A stretch of 64,000 nt of DNA from Delphinapterus leucas (taxonomy: Eukaryota; Chordata; Mammalia; Artiodactyla; Monodontidae). This document shows, one piece after another, positions 23,621 through 35,600 of the stretch. The position numbers were made by a program, and so were the translations under genes. The stretch lies in the NCBI RefSeq assembly GCF_002288925.2, contig NW_022098050.1:7515361-7579360 (forward strand). The letters are read 5' to 3'. Below the pieces are notes generated by a model, which saw only the letters and a program-made list of their open reading frames with translations, ran no database searches and had not been told where the DNA came from. Within the stretch, counting starts at the first letter, position 1. Each line of letters opens with the position of its first letter.

Positions 23621-23952
23621 CGGGCTCTTAACTCACTTTGTTTAGAAGCCTGGGAAAAACATTTCTTCCAAGGCGGGTTGGTGGTTTGTCAGTCAATGGA
23701 CAATATTTGTTGTGTATTTTCTCGATGAGGAGGTGTTTCAACAGTACAAAATATGCTTGAATATTTCCTAAAGCGTTTGCCTTATCTTTTCCTGTTATAA
23801 TACATGGAAATTATATTTACTTTTTGTTTTATTCACTCTATAGTTACAGAATGTAAAAAGGAAAAGTGATCTGATGACATGGAATGATCTCGGTAATCAA
23901 GTTGGAGAAGTCTTCATGAACACATAAGTATTATCTAGAAGTTATTATCTAG

Positions 23953-24096
23953 GACTTCCCTGGTGGTCCAGTGGTTAAGACTCCAAGCCCCCACTTCAGG
24001 GGGCACGAGTTCGATCCCCAGTCGGCGCACTAAGATCCCACATGCCACACAACCCCCCCAAATTTTTTAAATACATAAAATAAAAGTTTTAGAAAA
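23953..24096 (+). mobile_element. CHR-1-like SINE
   Basis: 'gacttccctggtggtccagt' head, 'cacgagttcgatccccagtc', A-rich tail. A 16-bp TSD with two mismatches (agaagttattatctag / agaaggtattgtctag) lies at 23937-23952 and 24097-24112. Confidence 0.94.
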
Positions 24097-24114
24097 AGAA
24101 GGTATTGTCTAGAG

Positions 24115-24376
24115 GTAATATAGCAGAGACCTTGAGAGTATTGACTCTGGAATCAAGGAATTTTAAATTCAAATCCTGACTTAGCCACTTAGTAGTGGTA
24201 TGACTTTGGGCAAGTAAGTTAATTTCTCTGTCTCAATGTATTTACCTATATTATGAGAGTTAGAAATAGTTCCTACACCAGAGGGTTATTGTAAGGGTTA
24301 AATAAAGTCATGCATTTGAAAAGAGGAGTACTGAGCCTAGCACACAGGTGGTACTCAATAAATAGCACTTTATTAT
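24115..24376 (+). repeat. MIR SINE, nearly full length
   Basis: 'gactctggaatcaaggaatt', 'cttagccacttagtagtggt', 'ctttgggcaagtaagttaat', 'gttattgtaagggttaaata', 'tggtactcaataaatag' follow the MIR consensus in sense orientation. Confidence 0.88.
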
Positions 24377-25550
24377 ATGATTTATTGGGATCTCGATGTA
24401 GGGTAGAGTTCACTAGATCACTTCTGATTGAGGAATCTGGAATTTAGAACTCTCTACACTACGATTTTACATTTTCCCCATTATACCAAGAATTTAATCA
24501 TGCTTATATGTCTTTTAGGAATATTTTTCACCCTTTCCTCTCATAATGATCTTCTCTTGGGGGTCAATCCTTATAGGTTTTGTACCACCATTATAGTTGT
24601 ATGGCAACCCATTTTCAGGTAAATATAAAGTATTAGAGGAAGAATTTCTGCCTCCACCAAGCTTGAAGAGTGACTTATGTACAATGACAGGTTAAAATGA
24701 GCTAGTTTCCCACGCTGATACAAAACAGGTATGGGGAATTTTGTCTTTCCTGGTCTCTGACTCTGCTCACTTACAAGGTGATTTATTCTGATCCACTTCT
24801 CTATGTTTTCTGACTTTGCCATTATTTTCTCATGAGCAGACATCACTCTAAGTTTTCTTACTGCTTTTGTCCCAGGGGCAAGTCACCAGAAATCATGGGC
24901 CAAGCCTTCCTGACTTGATTGTGATGAGGCAGAGTGAGTGTTTATATTCTCTCTTGTGTTTGTGTCAGCTCCAGTCGTGGGATTTTTTTGCCCCATTCTT
25001 TTTCCACCACCACTCCTATGTTTCCACCTGCATCTGGTACCAGCCAGAGTGAGCTGATGGGACTAAGGGCTCCTGTTGTGCACTGTGTTCCTGGGAACTT
25101 TGTAGCTCAGCATTCATGTTTATTTGCTCCTCTGGGTTTTTGTTAGTTTGATTCCTTTGGTTGCCTGGGGCATAGGAAATAACATGTGTTTTGATTGATA
25201 GCTTGGAGTTGTAATAGGTAATTGATGCTGCTCATCCTCAGCCAGTTACTGCTGCCCAAACGGTACAGTTTTGTATGACAAGAACAGCATCCTGTTAAAG
25301 GAAAAGAAAACCAGATATCAGCAGGTTACTTTTGGAAATAGGTACGCTTCCGGGTGTTTCTTGAAAACGGCTGAACCAGGACTCCATCCTGGAGCCTGAG
25401 TACATACACTCCATGCTTAACATGGCCGAAGAATTGAAAACCAGTCAGCCATTTCTTCTCTCATGCCGAGAGAGTTTCATCCTGTGTGGAAACAAATAGA
25501 GAGGTTGGAGTGCCAAGGAAATCAACGTGCATGCCAGGCTCTGAACCCAA
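24377..25550. other. Unique DNA, nothing recognised
   Basis: About 1.2 kb with no supported coding, RNA or repeat feature. Confidence 0.5.
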
Positions 25551-25728
25551 CACTTTACCTGCTTAGTGCAGCTAATCTTCCCAACAACCCTGAGAAGGAA
25601 ATATTACCGTCCCTATACTACAGATGGGAATACTGAGGCCCAGACAGGGTTCCAGAATTACACAGAGATGGCTGATCTAGGATTTAGTCTCAGCTCTGTC
25701 TGAATCTAAAAACTCACTCCTACAATGC
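25551..25728 (-). repeat. MIR SINE, antisense
   Basis: 'cccaacaaccctgagaagga', 'actacagatgggaatactga', 'ggcccagacagggttccaga' and 'gatttagtctcagctctgtc' give the reverse complement of MIR. Confidence 0.8.
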
Positions 25729-25784
25729 CGAACAGAAGGGCACTGCACTGGTCGACATTGTAGAGGCCCAGCTACATATCCGAG

Positions 25785-26000
25785 TAATAACAGCTAAAAT
25801 CTGTGTAATACTTCCTAAAGTTCCAGGCACTATTGTAAGTTTGAATTAATTAAATCCTCCTGACAACGCTGTGAGGTAGTTATTATTATTATCTTCATTT
25901 TACAGATGAGAGAACTGAGGTGTGGGTTGCTCAGCATCGCAGAGCTTGTAAGTGGCACAGCCGGAATGTAAAGGCAGGCATGTGGCTCCTTCGTCTCAAT
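25785..26000 (-). repeat. MIR SINE, antisense
   Basis: 'ttccaggcactattgtaagt', 'gacaacgctgtgaggtagtt', 'ttttacagatgagagaactg', 'agtggcacagccggaatg' follow the reverse complement of MIR. It lies about 60 bp from another antisense MIR. Confidence 0.85.
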
Positions 26001-26254
26001 CATGCACCTAACCTCCTATACTTTCCAGCATATTTGATTAATTAACCAGGGGGTTTTTTGATCCTTAAGGAAATTAATTGTTTATTTTTGGAAAACTGGG
26101 TAGCAAGCACAAAATTAGATGAATAAAGAAAGATCAATATTGCCAATATATGCCAAAAGTTCTCAGGAGAAGATAAGTTGGACAGTCTCTGGATCTTAGT
26201 TCAGCTCAGCATCCCTGAGCATTTAATTAATCAGGTTATTAGCAAAACCCTTTG

Positions 26255-26798
26255 CTTCAGTTATCTATTGCTACGTGACAAGCTATCTCCAAACTTCATG
26301 GATTGAAAAAAATCATTTTATTTTGTTAATGATTTTATGAGTCAGAAATTCAGAAAGGGCTCAGCTGGGCCCTTTGTGAATCCATGTGGCATTAGTTGGG
26401 GTGACTGGGGCTAGAGCAACTTCTAAGGTGACTCCTTCATACACATGCTTGGTGCTTTGTTCTTTCTCTTCCCCCGCCCCTCTGTCTCTCTTCACACAGG
26501 ATCTCACCTTCTTTGTGGCTTGGACTTCTCACAGTATGGTGGTCTCAGTGTGGTTATACTTCTAACCTGGAGGCTGGCTTCCAAGATGTAGGAAGAAGAA
26601 TTGGCCAGGCCAACTAAAGACTTTGCCTAGAATTAGCAATGTCACTTCTGCCATATTCTAAAGGTCTAGGCATTCACAGGGCCTACTCAGATTTAAAAGG
26701 TAAAGAAATAGACTCCACCTCTCACTGAGGCAGTAGTAAGGTCACATTGCAAAAGAGCGTGTACGGCGGGCCATCTTTGAAAAATACAATCTGCCACA
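26255..26798 (-). mobile_element. MLT1-like LTR, antisense
   Basis: 'ttcagttatctattgctacg', 'ggctcagctgggccctttgt', 'caatgtcacttctgccatat', ending 'gccatctttg...ctgccaca'. The order fits the reverse complement of an MLT1 LTR. More diverged than the copy at 23108-23620. Confidence 0.75.
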
Positions 26799-27190
26799 CC
26801 CTCTTCCCCAGCACAGTCAGTCATGGTTTAGAGACTTAAATGTCACAAACAGAATCAATCTGCTAAAAGAATTGCTTTTTACCTCACAGTGCTGTGTCAT
26901 TTATTTCAGCATTGTAATCTAAGAGAGTACCCTTCCATAATATATAAAGGCATGCAACAAACACATGAAAGGATGCTCAACATCACTAATCATTAGAGAA
27001 ATGCAAATCAAAACTACAGTGAGGTATCGCCTCACACCAGTCAGAATGGCCATCATCAAAAAAATCTACAAACAATAAATGCTGGAGAGGGTGTGGAGAA
27101 AAGGGAACCCTCTGGCACTGTTGGTGGGAATGTAAATTGATACAGCCACTATGGAGAACAGTATGGAGGTTCCTTAAAAAACTAAAAATA

Positions 27191-27276
27191 GGGCTTCCCT
27201 GGTGGCGCAGTGGTTGGGAGTCCGCCTGCCAATGCAGGGGACACAGGTTCGTGCCCCGGTCCGGGAAGATCCCACA
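27191..27276 (+). mobile_element. CHR SINE head, truncated by assembly gap
   Basis: 'ggcttccctggtggcgcagt' through 'ccccggtccgggaagatccc', then the sequence is replaced by Ns. The 3' part and tail are not visible. Confidence 0.92.
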
Positions 27277-27376
27277 NNNNNNNNNNNNNNNNNNNNNNNN
27301 NNNNNNNNNNNNNNNNNNNNNNNNNNNNNNNNNNNNNNNNNNNNNNNNNNNNNNNNNNNNNNNNNNNNNNNNNNNN
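27277..27376. other. Assembly gap, 100 N
   Basis: Exactly 100 unknown bases, a common placeholder size for gaps of unknown length. The predicted frames that cross it are not real. Confidence 0.99.
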
Positions 27377-27756
27377 GGAAAAAAAAAAAAAAAAAAAAAA
27401 AAGGTTCTGAAGAACCTAGGGGCAGGACCGGAATAAAGACGCAGATGCAGAGAATGGACTTGAGGACACGGGGAGGGGGAAGGGTATGAGAGAGTGGCAT
27501 GGACTTATATATACTACCAAACGTAAAATAGATAGCTAGTGGCAAGAAGTCGCATAGCACAGGGAGATCAGCTCGGTGCTTTGTGACCACCTAGAGGGGT
27601 GGGATAGGGAGGGTGGGAGGAAGACGCAAGAGGGAGGAGATATGGGGATATATGTATTTGTATAGCTGATTCACTTTGTTATAAAGCAGAAACTAACACA
27701 GCATTGTAAAGCAATTATACTCCAATAAACATGTTTATATATATATATATAGGCAT

Positions 27757-29354
27757 GTCTTCTACATTGAGTCTCCAACAAAGCAATCCAATGGTGTTTC
27801 TTGATGAAAGGAAATGTTATAATTTTTGATGCTCAAGAAAATTATCCAGCAAGAGAGACCCATTCTTCACCAAGATTTGAACTAACTTCCAACAGATGTA
27901 AAAATCTATTGAGGGCAGTGGTCAGAGATGAGACACAGTTTGTTTTATGGAATAAGTATTGTACATAAGCCGGAGACTTAGACCTTTTGTCATCTGGACT
28001 GGCATAACACAGGGAATTCTATTGATCATCCTGGCCACATATCTACCATCCTGTATGTGGAGGTGTGCTTATGCCTTCAGGGATGTTAAATGCAGATTGT
28101 ACCTGAAGTGAGACTGCCTTTGAAAGACTATGCCAATCAAAAGCTGTTAAATTCAGTCCAAGAGGGATGAGAGCAAGTCAAATGACCCTGCTTCAGTACC
28201 AACATGCTTCTGCACTATGTGGTATTTTTAGTAATGTGAAGCAGTGGCTCTGGATTCCAAATGGAGGTGTCTCTGTTGTGTGGAATCCATAACTGGTAAT
28301 AACATTTTCAATCTTTTCTTTAAAATGCCATTTGCCAATGTTGTTAGAATTACCAAGTATTCATCAAAATCACAAGGATAACTTTTCTATGAATGTATCA
28401 TGCTGCTACAGTCTATACTAAATTTGCATAATTAACTCTGCTACCATCACTATTCTTTTATGTGTTTAGTAAATACTTATCCAATATACCTACACTGTTT
28501 GCTGCTGTGTGTTGTTACAAAAGACTACAAGAAAACCTGGGGCCTGGCTTGTTTATCATACTGGGTATCAGGGTTCAGGCCATTACTACTGTCGGAATTA
28601 TGTATCTTCAGGAATTTTGTAACAGCATTCTCAAGGCATTGTGTGAGAACTTAGGAACTCATAAAGATAAATGAATCCATTTCAGCTGGACCCAGATCTC
28701 GACTCACTTCACATGAAGGATAGAAGCATACCTGTTTCTGTAAGCCTAAGATGAAAAATAAAGATCTTTAGCATCTAATCAGACAAGGTATCTTTGAACA
28801 AAACACATTGTCCAAGTTTTCTTAGCTACACTGGTTATGCCTTCCATTTATGCTCAATGATAAGAGTGAGCTTGATGTGATCACGTGGGCTCTTTGAAGA
28901 ACAAGGCATTGAAACAGCACTTACACTTTTTTTTTTTTGTCATTTGATAAACTCCTTTGTGTTCTTTCTGAGGGGAAGGTATTACATGATTTAACCTTAC
29001 CCTGTATTATTTTACCTGTTCTTTAACAATCATAATCAGGACCACTTAAACACTCATTCATCAGTTTAAGTATGGAACCTTTGGTAGGAAAATTCTATTC
29101 ACCCTGGACTTGGCCATTGTTCTATGGAAATCTTGGATTCTAATTGTAGCCTGGTGCTTTGATGAGGTTTGATCCAGGGACCAATAGATGATGACCTTGT
29201 TGACAAGTTAAGGAAGCTCTTAAAGAAGATCACAAAACATGAAGATATTCCTGTGAAAAAGGGAAATGAAATATCAGAATGCCCATGGCTTCTTATCACT
29301 GCAGCTGGTATACACACCCTACTCAATAAGTACCTGTTGTAGGTCATTCCCAAG
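27757..29354. other. Unique DNA, nothing recognised
   Basis: About 1.6 kb without recognisable repeats. Two overlapping frames of 64 and 70 codons at 28460-28674 show no known motif or start context, and I do not call them genes. Confidence 0.5.
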
Positions 29355-29700
29355 AATTAGGCTCTGAGACAGAGATTTGCATGTAGGAAGTTTACTGGGG
29401 AGTGCTTTGGGGATTAACAACTATAGGAGAATGGAAGAAGCAGGATTGGGTAGGCAGAGCAGTTGAATTGAGAAGCAATTACAACAAAGGCCTTAGCCAA
29501 TCCTGTGGAGAGATGAAGACCTAAGATGGCCCTGAAGAATTGTTCCAAATTGGATCAGGTGGGTCAGGTCTTTATCCAGACTGATCAGTCATTGGATCCT
29601 GGTCCGTCTCAGGAAGGGGGTATGAACTTGGGTGAGGCAGCTCTCTTCAGCAGAGGACAATTTCCAGAGAGGGCTAACAGCTAAAGGCTTTCAGCCTAAA
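29355..29700 (+). repeat. Unclassified ancient repeat, related to 57560-57935
   Basis: Shares ordered phrases with 57560-57935: 'gactctgac'-like start, 'ggggagtgctttgggga' versus 'ggggctcttgggagca', 'gggtaggcagag' versus 'gggcagaggg', and the end 'gagagggctaacagctaaag' versus 'gagagggctgacagctgagg'. I cannot name the family with confidence. Confidence 0.5.
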
Positions 29701-30249
29701 CACTCTCAAAAGTGGAAGGAATGAGTGGTTCAATGTTCAGGTAGCATCTTAACAGCACATGACAGCATCCACTACAGTGCTTATAAAGTGTAAAGCAAGC
29801 ACTCCTGCAACAATTAAGGACATTTGGGTCTTTCTGGTTCTTAACGTCTACTGAGTTTTTATTCTACAACTGGCACTCATTCCTGAGCTCCTTCGTGATA
29901 TACTGAAAAAAGACATTTCAGGAATATCAAGCAGTTGTTGATTTCTCAGCCTATCAGTGTATTTTCATGAATATGTATTATTTTTTCTTACAGCTCATGC
30001 TTCACCTTAGGGGGAAACATGCCTGATAGTTCTGAGGCCACTGATTGCTTTCTACTCAAGAACAGTATCATCTGCATAACCAAAATCCCACACAAATTGA
30101 AAAATTAAAAACCTGCTATTTCTTCAGGGTTCTAACACTTTCTGACAACCTCGTTGTCATGTCTTCACAACTTATAATGATCCTCTTACTATTTTTTCCT
30201 AAGGCAGCCTCATTTATTTATTTGCTTATTTATTTCAATGTATTAGCTA
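29701..30249. other. Unique DNA, nothing recognised
   Basis: No supported ORF or repeat. Confidence 0.5.
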
Positions 30250-30840
30250 TATAGTGCATATGATGTGCCAGGCACTACTCTATGTGCTTCACGAATGTTA
30301 ATTCATTTCATTCTCCTAACAACCCTATGAGTTAGGTAAAAAAAAATTTTAATTTAGTTTTGGCTGCGTTGGGTCTTCGTTGCTGCGCCCGGGCTTTCTC
30401 TAGTTGCGGTGAGCAGGGGCTACTCTTCATTGCAGTGCTCGGGCTTCTCCTTGCGGTGGCTTCTCTTGTTGCGGAACACGGGCTCTAGGTGCGCGGGCTT
30501 CAGTAGTTATGGCATGCAGGCTCAGGAGTTGTGGGTTGCGGGCTCTAGAGCGCAGGCTCAGTAGTTGTGGAGCACGGGCTTAGTTGTTCTGCGGCATGTG
30601 GGATCTTCCCAGACCAGGGATCAAACCCGTTTCCCCTGCATTGGCAGGTGGATTCTTAGCCACAGCGCCACCAGGGAAGTCCAAGTAAAATTATTAAAGT
30701 CATTTTACAGACAAGCAAACTGAGGCACAAAGAAGTTTCAGTAACTCACACAACTGGTTAGTAGTAGAGCTGAGATTTCAACACAGGTAGTCTACCTCTA
30801 GAGTCCCTGCTTCTCATCCCTATGCTATGCTCCTTTGTGT
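30250..30840 (-). repeat. MIR SINE, antisense, split by a CHR SINE
   Basis: Left half 30250-30346 ('gtgccaggcactactctatg', 'cctaacaaccctatgagtta'). Right half 30683-30840 ('cattttacagacaagcaaac', 'tgaggcacaaagaagtttca', 'agtagagctgagatttcaac'). The halves join in correct MIR order when the SINE is removed. Confidence 0.88.
30347..30682 (-). mobile_element. CHR-2-type SINE (long form), antisense, inside a MIR
   Basis: T-rich left end, 'ggctgcgttgggtcttcgtt', ending 'gcgccaccagggaagtcc'. A possible short TSD 'a(g/a)gtaaaa' lies at 30334-30341 and 30683-30690. CpG dinucleotides are still frequent, suggesting a fairly recent insertion. Confidence 0.94.
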
Positions 30841-31006
30841 TATCAAATGCCGAGGCCATGTGTCTTCTGATACCCCACATGAAAGCTGAAGTAAGATCTT
30901 GAACGTGAGATTTCCATGTCTCACCTCTTAGAGATGATCAAATGATATGTTAATCCTTTGGGATTCCAGACAGTTCTGTCTCTTAAATGTGCATTGCGTA
31001 TGTGGG

Positions 31007-31052
<46 letters not shown>

Positions 31053-32234
31053 GAAGGATGCTGGTGCTGATGGCGAGGACATAAGCAGAGGGTATAAATA
31101 AAAGAGAAAAGATTTTTGTATAGATGAAATTGATGTTCTTATTCTAAGAGGCAATAATCACATTGTCCTGCCAAGATTATATCCTAGAATATCATGACAG
31201 TACACTAGAAGACACTACACTAGAATATCACTACACTAGAAGTTAGGAGGACTAGTCTGGTGGTCTAAAATTACTCCTGATGAGAAAAATTTAAGGATAG
31301 AAACTTAAATCAGTTCCATCCAGTCCAGATTAGTCTGGATAGCCTATCAAAACAATCTACTTTCCCATGTGAAGTTAACTTTACTGAAGAACACATAACC
31401 ATGGTAAAAATTGTGGGTTTTTTTTTTCTTACTATGCTCAATTCCTTTACATAATATCTTGGAGTTCTTCCAATTTCACCTTAAATGTCAAAGATATGCA
31501 CCAGTTATTGTAACAGATATTGCCAACTACATTCATTTCTAATGGTGGGGCCTTACTTACCTCTCTAGTGTTATGCTTTTTGAAAAAGAACTTTTTCAGA
31601 ACAGTCAGCTTCCTAAGCTATGCGCAAAAAGACATCTTCCTTGAGCTTTCATTATCTTACATGCCCTTTCCCCCCTCACTTTTAAGACCCAGTCTTGCCA
31701 TTTGACTAACAGGGCATCATCACAAAATTTGCTTTCAGGCTCTCCATCCTATCTGAGGCGCAGATTTGAGGTGAAATAGAAATGGTGCAGATGCTGCCTT
31801 GCGCAGACTCTAATCTCCTCTCTATACTGCAAAACTGACAAAGTTGTTTCTCGCCCTGATGATTGTGGACAGAGGATCTGGACGGTACATATTCTAAATC
31901 ACAGAAGCATTTCTCACAGGTGAGTATAACAAAAAAGAACCAAGATTGTTGTTTTGGATTTATTTTCCAGACATGCACCCTGAAAATTTCCCAACCATGT
32001 GTTGAATCATCATCCCACATCACAGGGGCTGAGGTGAAGAAATCTCATATTTCCATACTCACTAGTGTAACATATGGCCATAAGCCAGCCAGTAAGAAGG
32101 TCAGCTTCAAAAGAATCCCTCCTGGCTTATTAAAGTGGGATTCCTCAGACCATAGAGGGTCCATGGACAAGTTGTTAGAAGTCTGTGAATGTTCTATGAA
32201 AATTTACTAATTCAATATTTGGATTTTGATAATT
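30841..32234. other. Unique DNA, includes a (GT)n tract
   Basis: No coding gene recognised. A 115-codon plus frame at 31863-32210 has no recognisable domain. Confidence 0.5.
31008..31049. repeat. (GT)~20 microsatellite
   Basis: Uninterrupted GT dinucleotides of about 42 bp, likely polymorphic. Confidence 0.97.
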
Positions 32235-32615
32235 ATTTTATTTTATTTGTTTTACATCTTTATTGGAGTATAATTGCTTTACAATGGTGTGTTAGTTTCT
32301 GCTTTATAACAAAGTGAATCAGTTATACATATACATATGTTCCCAAATCTCTTCCCTCTTGCGTCTCCCTCCCTCCCACCCTCCCTATCCCACCCCTCCA
32401 GGCGGTCACAAAGCACCGAGCTGATCTCCCTGTGCTATGCGGCTGCTTCCCACTAGCTATCTACCTTATGTTTGGTAGTGTATATATGTCCACGCCTCTC
32501 TCTCGCTTTGTCACAGCTTACCCTTACCCCTCCCCATATCCTCAAGTCCATTCTCTAGTAGGTCTGTGTCTTTATTCCTATCTTACCCCTAGGTTCTTCG
32601 TGACATTTTTTTTTC

Positions 32616-35600
32616 TTAAATTCCATATATATGTGTTAGCATATGGTATTTGTCTTTCACTTTCTGACTTACTTCACTCTGTATGACAGACTCTAGGTCT
32701 ATCCACTTCATTACAAATAGCTCAATTCCGTTTCTTTTTATGGCTGAGTAATATTGCATTGTATATATGTGCCACATCTTCTTTATCCATTCATCCGATG
32801 ATGGACACCCAGGTTGTTTCCATCTCCTGGCTATTGTAAATAGAGCTGCAATGAACATCTTGGTACATGACTCGTTTTGAATTGTGGTTTTCTCAGGGTA
32901 TATGCCCAGTAGTGGGATTGCTGGGTCATATGGTAGTTCTACTTGTACTTTTTTAAGGAACCTCCATACTGTTCTCCATAGTGGCTGTACCAGTTCACAT
33001 TCCCACCAGCAATGCAAGAGGGTTCCCTTTTCTCCACACCCTCTTCAGCATTTATTGTTTCTAGATTTTTTGATGATGGCCATTCTGACTGGTGTGAGAT
33101 GATATCTCATTGTAGTTTTGATTTGCATTTCTATAATGATTAATGATGTTGAGCATTCTTTCATGTGTTTGTTGGCAGTCTGTATATATTCTTTGGAGAA
33201 ATGTCTATTTAGGTCTTCTGCCCATTTTTGGATTGGGTGGTTTATTTTTTTGTTATTGAGCTGCATGAGCTGCTTATAAATTTTGGAGATTAATCCTTTG
33301 TCAGTTGCTTCCTTTGCAAATATTTTCTCCCATTCTGAGGGTTGCCTTTTGGTCTTGTTTATGGTTTCCTTTACTGTGCAAAAGCTTTGAAGTTTCATTA
33401 GGTCCCATTTGTTTATATTTGTTTTTATTTCCATTTCTCTAGGAGGTGGGTCAAAAAGGATTTTGCTGTGACTTACGTCATAGAGTGTTCCGCCTATGTT
33501 TTCCTCTAAGAGTTTGATAGTTTCTGGCCTTACATTTAGGTCTTTGATCCATTTTGAGCTTATTTTTGTGTATGGTGTTAGGGAGTGATCTAATCTCATA
33601 CTTTTACATGTACCTGTCCAGTTTTCCCAGCACCACTTATTGAAGAGGCTGTCCTTTCTCCACTGTACATTCCTGCCTCCTTTATCAAAGATAAGGTGAC
33701 CATATGTGCGTGGGTTTATCTCTGGGCTTTCTATCCTCTTCCATTGATCTATATTTCTGTTTTTGTGCCAGTACCATACTGTCTTGATTACTGTAGCTTT
33801 GTAGTATAGTCTGAAGTCAGGGAGCCCGATTCCTCCAGCTCCGTTTTTCGTTCTCAAGATTGCTTTGGCTATTCGGGGTCTTTTGTGTTTCCATACAAAT
33901 TGTGAAATTTTTTGTTGTAGTTCTGTGAAAAATGCCAGTGGTAGTTTGATAGGGATTGCATTGAATCTGTAGATTGCTTTGGGTAGTAGAGTCATTTTCA
34001 CAATGTTGATTCTTCCAATCCAAGAACATGCTATGTCTCTCCATCTGTTTGCATCATCTTTAATTTCTTTCATCAGTGTCTTATAATTTTCTGCATACAG
34101 GTCTTTTGTCTCCTTAGGTAGGTTTATTCCTAGATATTTTATTCTTTTTGTTGCAATGGTAAATGGGAGTGTCTTCTTGATTTCACTTTCCGATTTTTCA
34201 TCATTAGTGTATAGGAATGCCAGAGATTTCTGTGCATTACTTTTGTATCCTGTTACTTTACCGAATTCATTGATTAGCTCTAGTAGTTTTCTGGTAGCAT
34301 CTTTAGGATTCTCTATGTATGGTATCACGTCATCTGCAAACAGTGGCAGCTTTCCTTCTTCTTTTCCGATTTGGATTCCTTTTATTTCCTTTTCTTCTCT
34401 GATTGCTGTGGCTAAAACTTCCAAAACTATGTTGAATAAGAGTGGTGAGAGTGGGCAACCTTGTCTTATTCCTGATCTTAGTGGAAATAGTTTCAGTTTT
34501 TCACCATTGAGGATGAATGTGGCTGTGGGTTTGTCATATATGGCCTTTATTATGTTGAGGCAAGTTCCCTCTATGCCTACTTTCTGCAGGGCTTTTATCA
34601 TAAATGGGTGTTGAATTTTGTCGAAAGCTTTCTCTGCATCTATTGAGATGATCATATGGTGTTTCTCCTTCAATTCGTTAATATGGTGTATCACATTGAT
34701 TGATTTGCATATATTGAAGAATCCTTGCATTCCTGGAATAAACCCCACTTGATCATGGTGTATGATCCTTTTAATGTGCTGTTGGATTCTGTTTGCTAGT
34801 ATTTTGTTGAGGATTTTTGCATCTATGTTCATCAGTGATATTGGCCTGTAGTTTTCTTTCTTTGTGACATCCTTGTCTGGTTTTGGTATCAAGGTGATGG
34901 TGGCCTCGTAGAATGAGTTTGGGAGTGTTCCTCCCTCTGCTATATTTTGGAAGAGTTTGAGAAGGATAGGTGTTATCTCTTCTCTAAATGTTTGATAGAA
35001 TTCACCTGTGAAGCCATCTGGTCCTGGGCTTTTGTGTGTTGGAAGATTTTTAATCACAGTTTCAATTTCAGTGCTTGTGGTTGGTCTGTTCATATTTTCT
35101 ATTTCTTCCTGATTCAGTCTTGACAGGTTGTGCATTTCTAAGAATTTGTCCATTTCTTCCAGGTTGTCCATTTTATTGGCATAGAGTTGCTTGTAGTAAT
35201 CTCTCATGATCTTTTGTATTTCTGCAGTGTCAGTTGTTACTTCTCCTTTTTCATTTCTAATTCTATTGATTTGAGCCTTCTCCCTTTTCTTCTTGATGAG
35301 TCTGGCTAATGGTTTATCAATTTTGTTTATCTTCTCAAAGAACCAGCTTTTAGTTTTATTGACCTTTGCTATCGTTTCCTTCATTTCTTTTTCATTTATT
35401 TCTGATCTGATCTTTATGATTTCTTTCCTTCTGATAACTTTGGGGTGTTTTTGTTCTTCTTTCTCTAATTGCTTTAGGTGCAAGGTTAGGTTGTTTTTTC
35501 GAGATGTTTCCTGTTTTTTAAGGTAGGATTCTATTGCTATAAACTTCCCTCTTAGAACTGCTTTTGCTGTATCCCATAGGTTTTGGGTTGTCGTGTCTCC

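Larger units (their letters stand above)
26949..27740 (+). mobile_element. 5'-truncated L1 (ORF2 end and 3'UTR) holding a SINE and an assembly gap
   Basis: 26949-27190 is ORF2 C-terminal coding sequence (agaatggccatcatcaaaaa, gagaacagtatggaggttcc). 27377-27740 is the L1 3'UTR from 'ttctgaagaacctaggggca' to 'ttatactccaataaa'. A CHR SINE at 27191 and 100 Ns interrupt it. The ends share 'ggcatg' in similar AT-rich flanks (about 26949 and 27752), a possible TSD. Compared with the intact copy at 32235-39510, about 330 bp of L1 is absent around the gap. Confidence 0.9.

Noticed and set aside
27137..27590. Frames of 95-138 codons crossing the N gap
   Set aside because: They include unknown bases translated as X and L1/SINE sequence.
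28460..28674. Overlapping 64- and 70-codon plus frames that might be a small gene or processed pseudogene
   Set aside because: No recognisable protein family, poly(A) tail or TSD was found, and lengths are within chance for this base composition.
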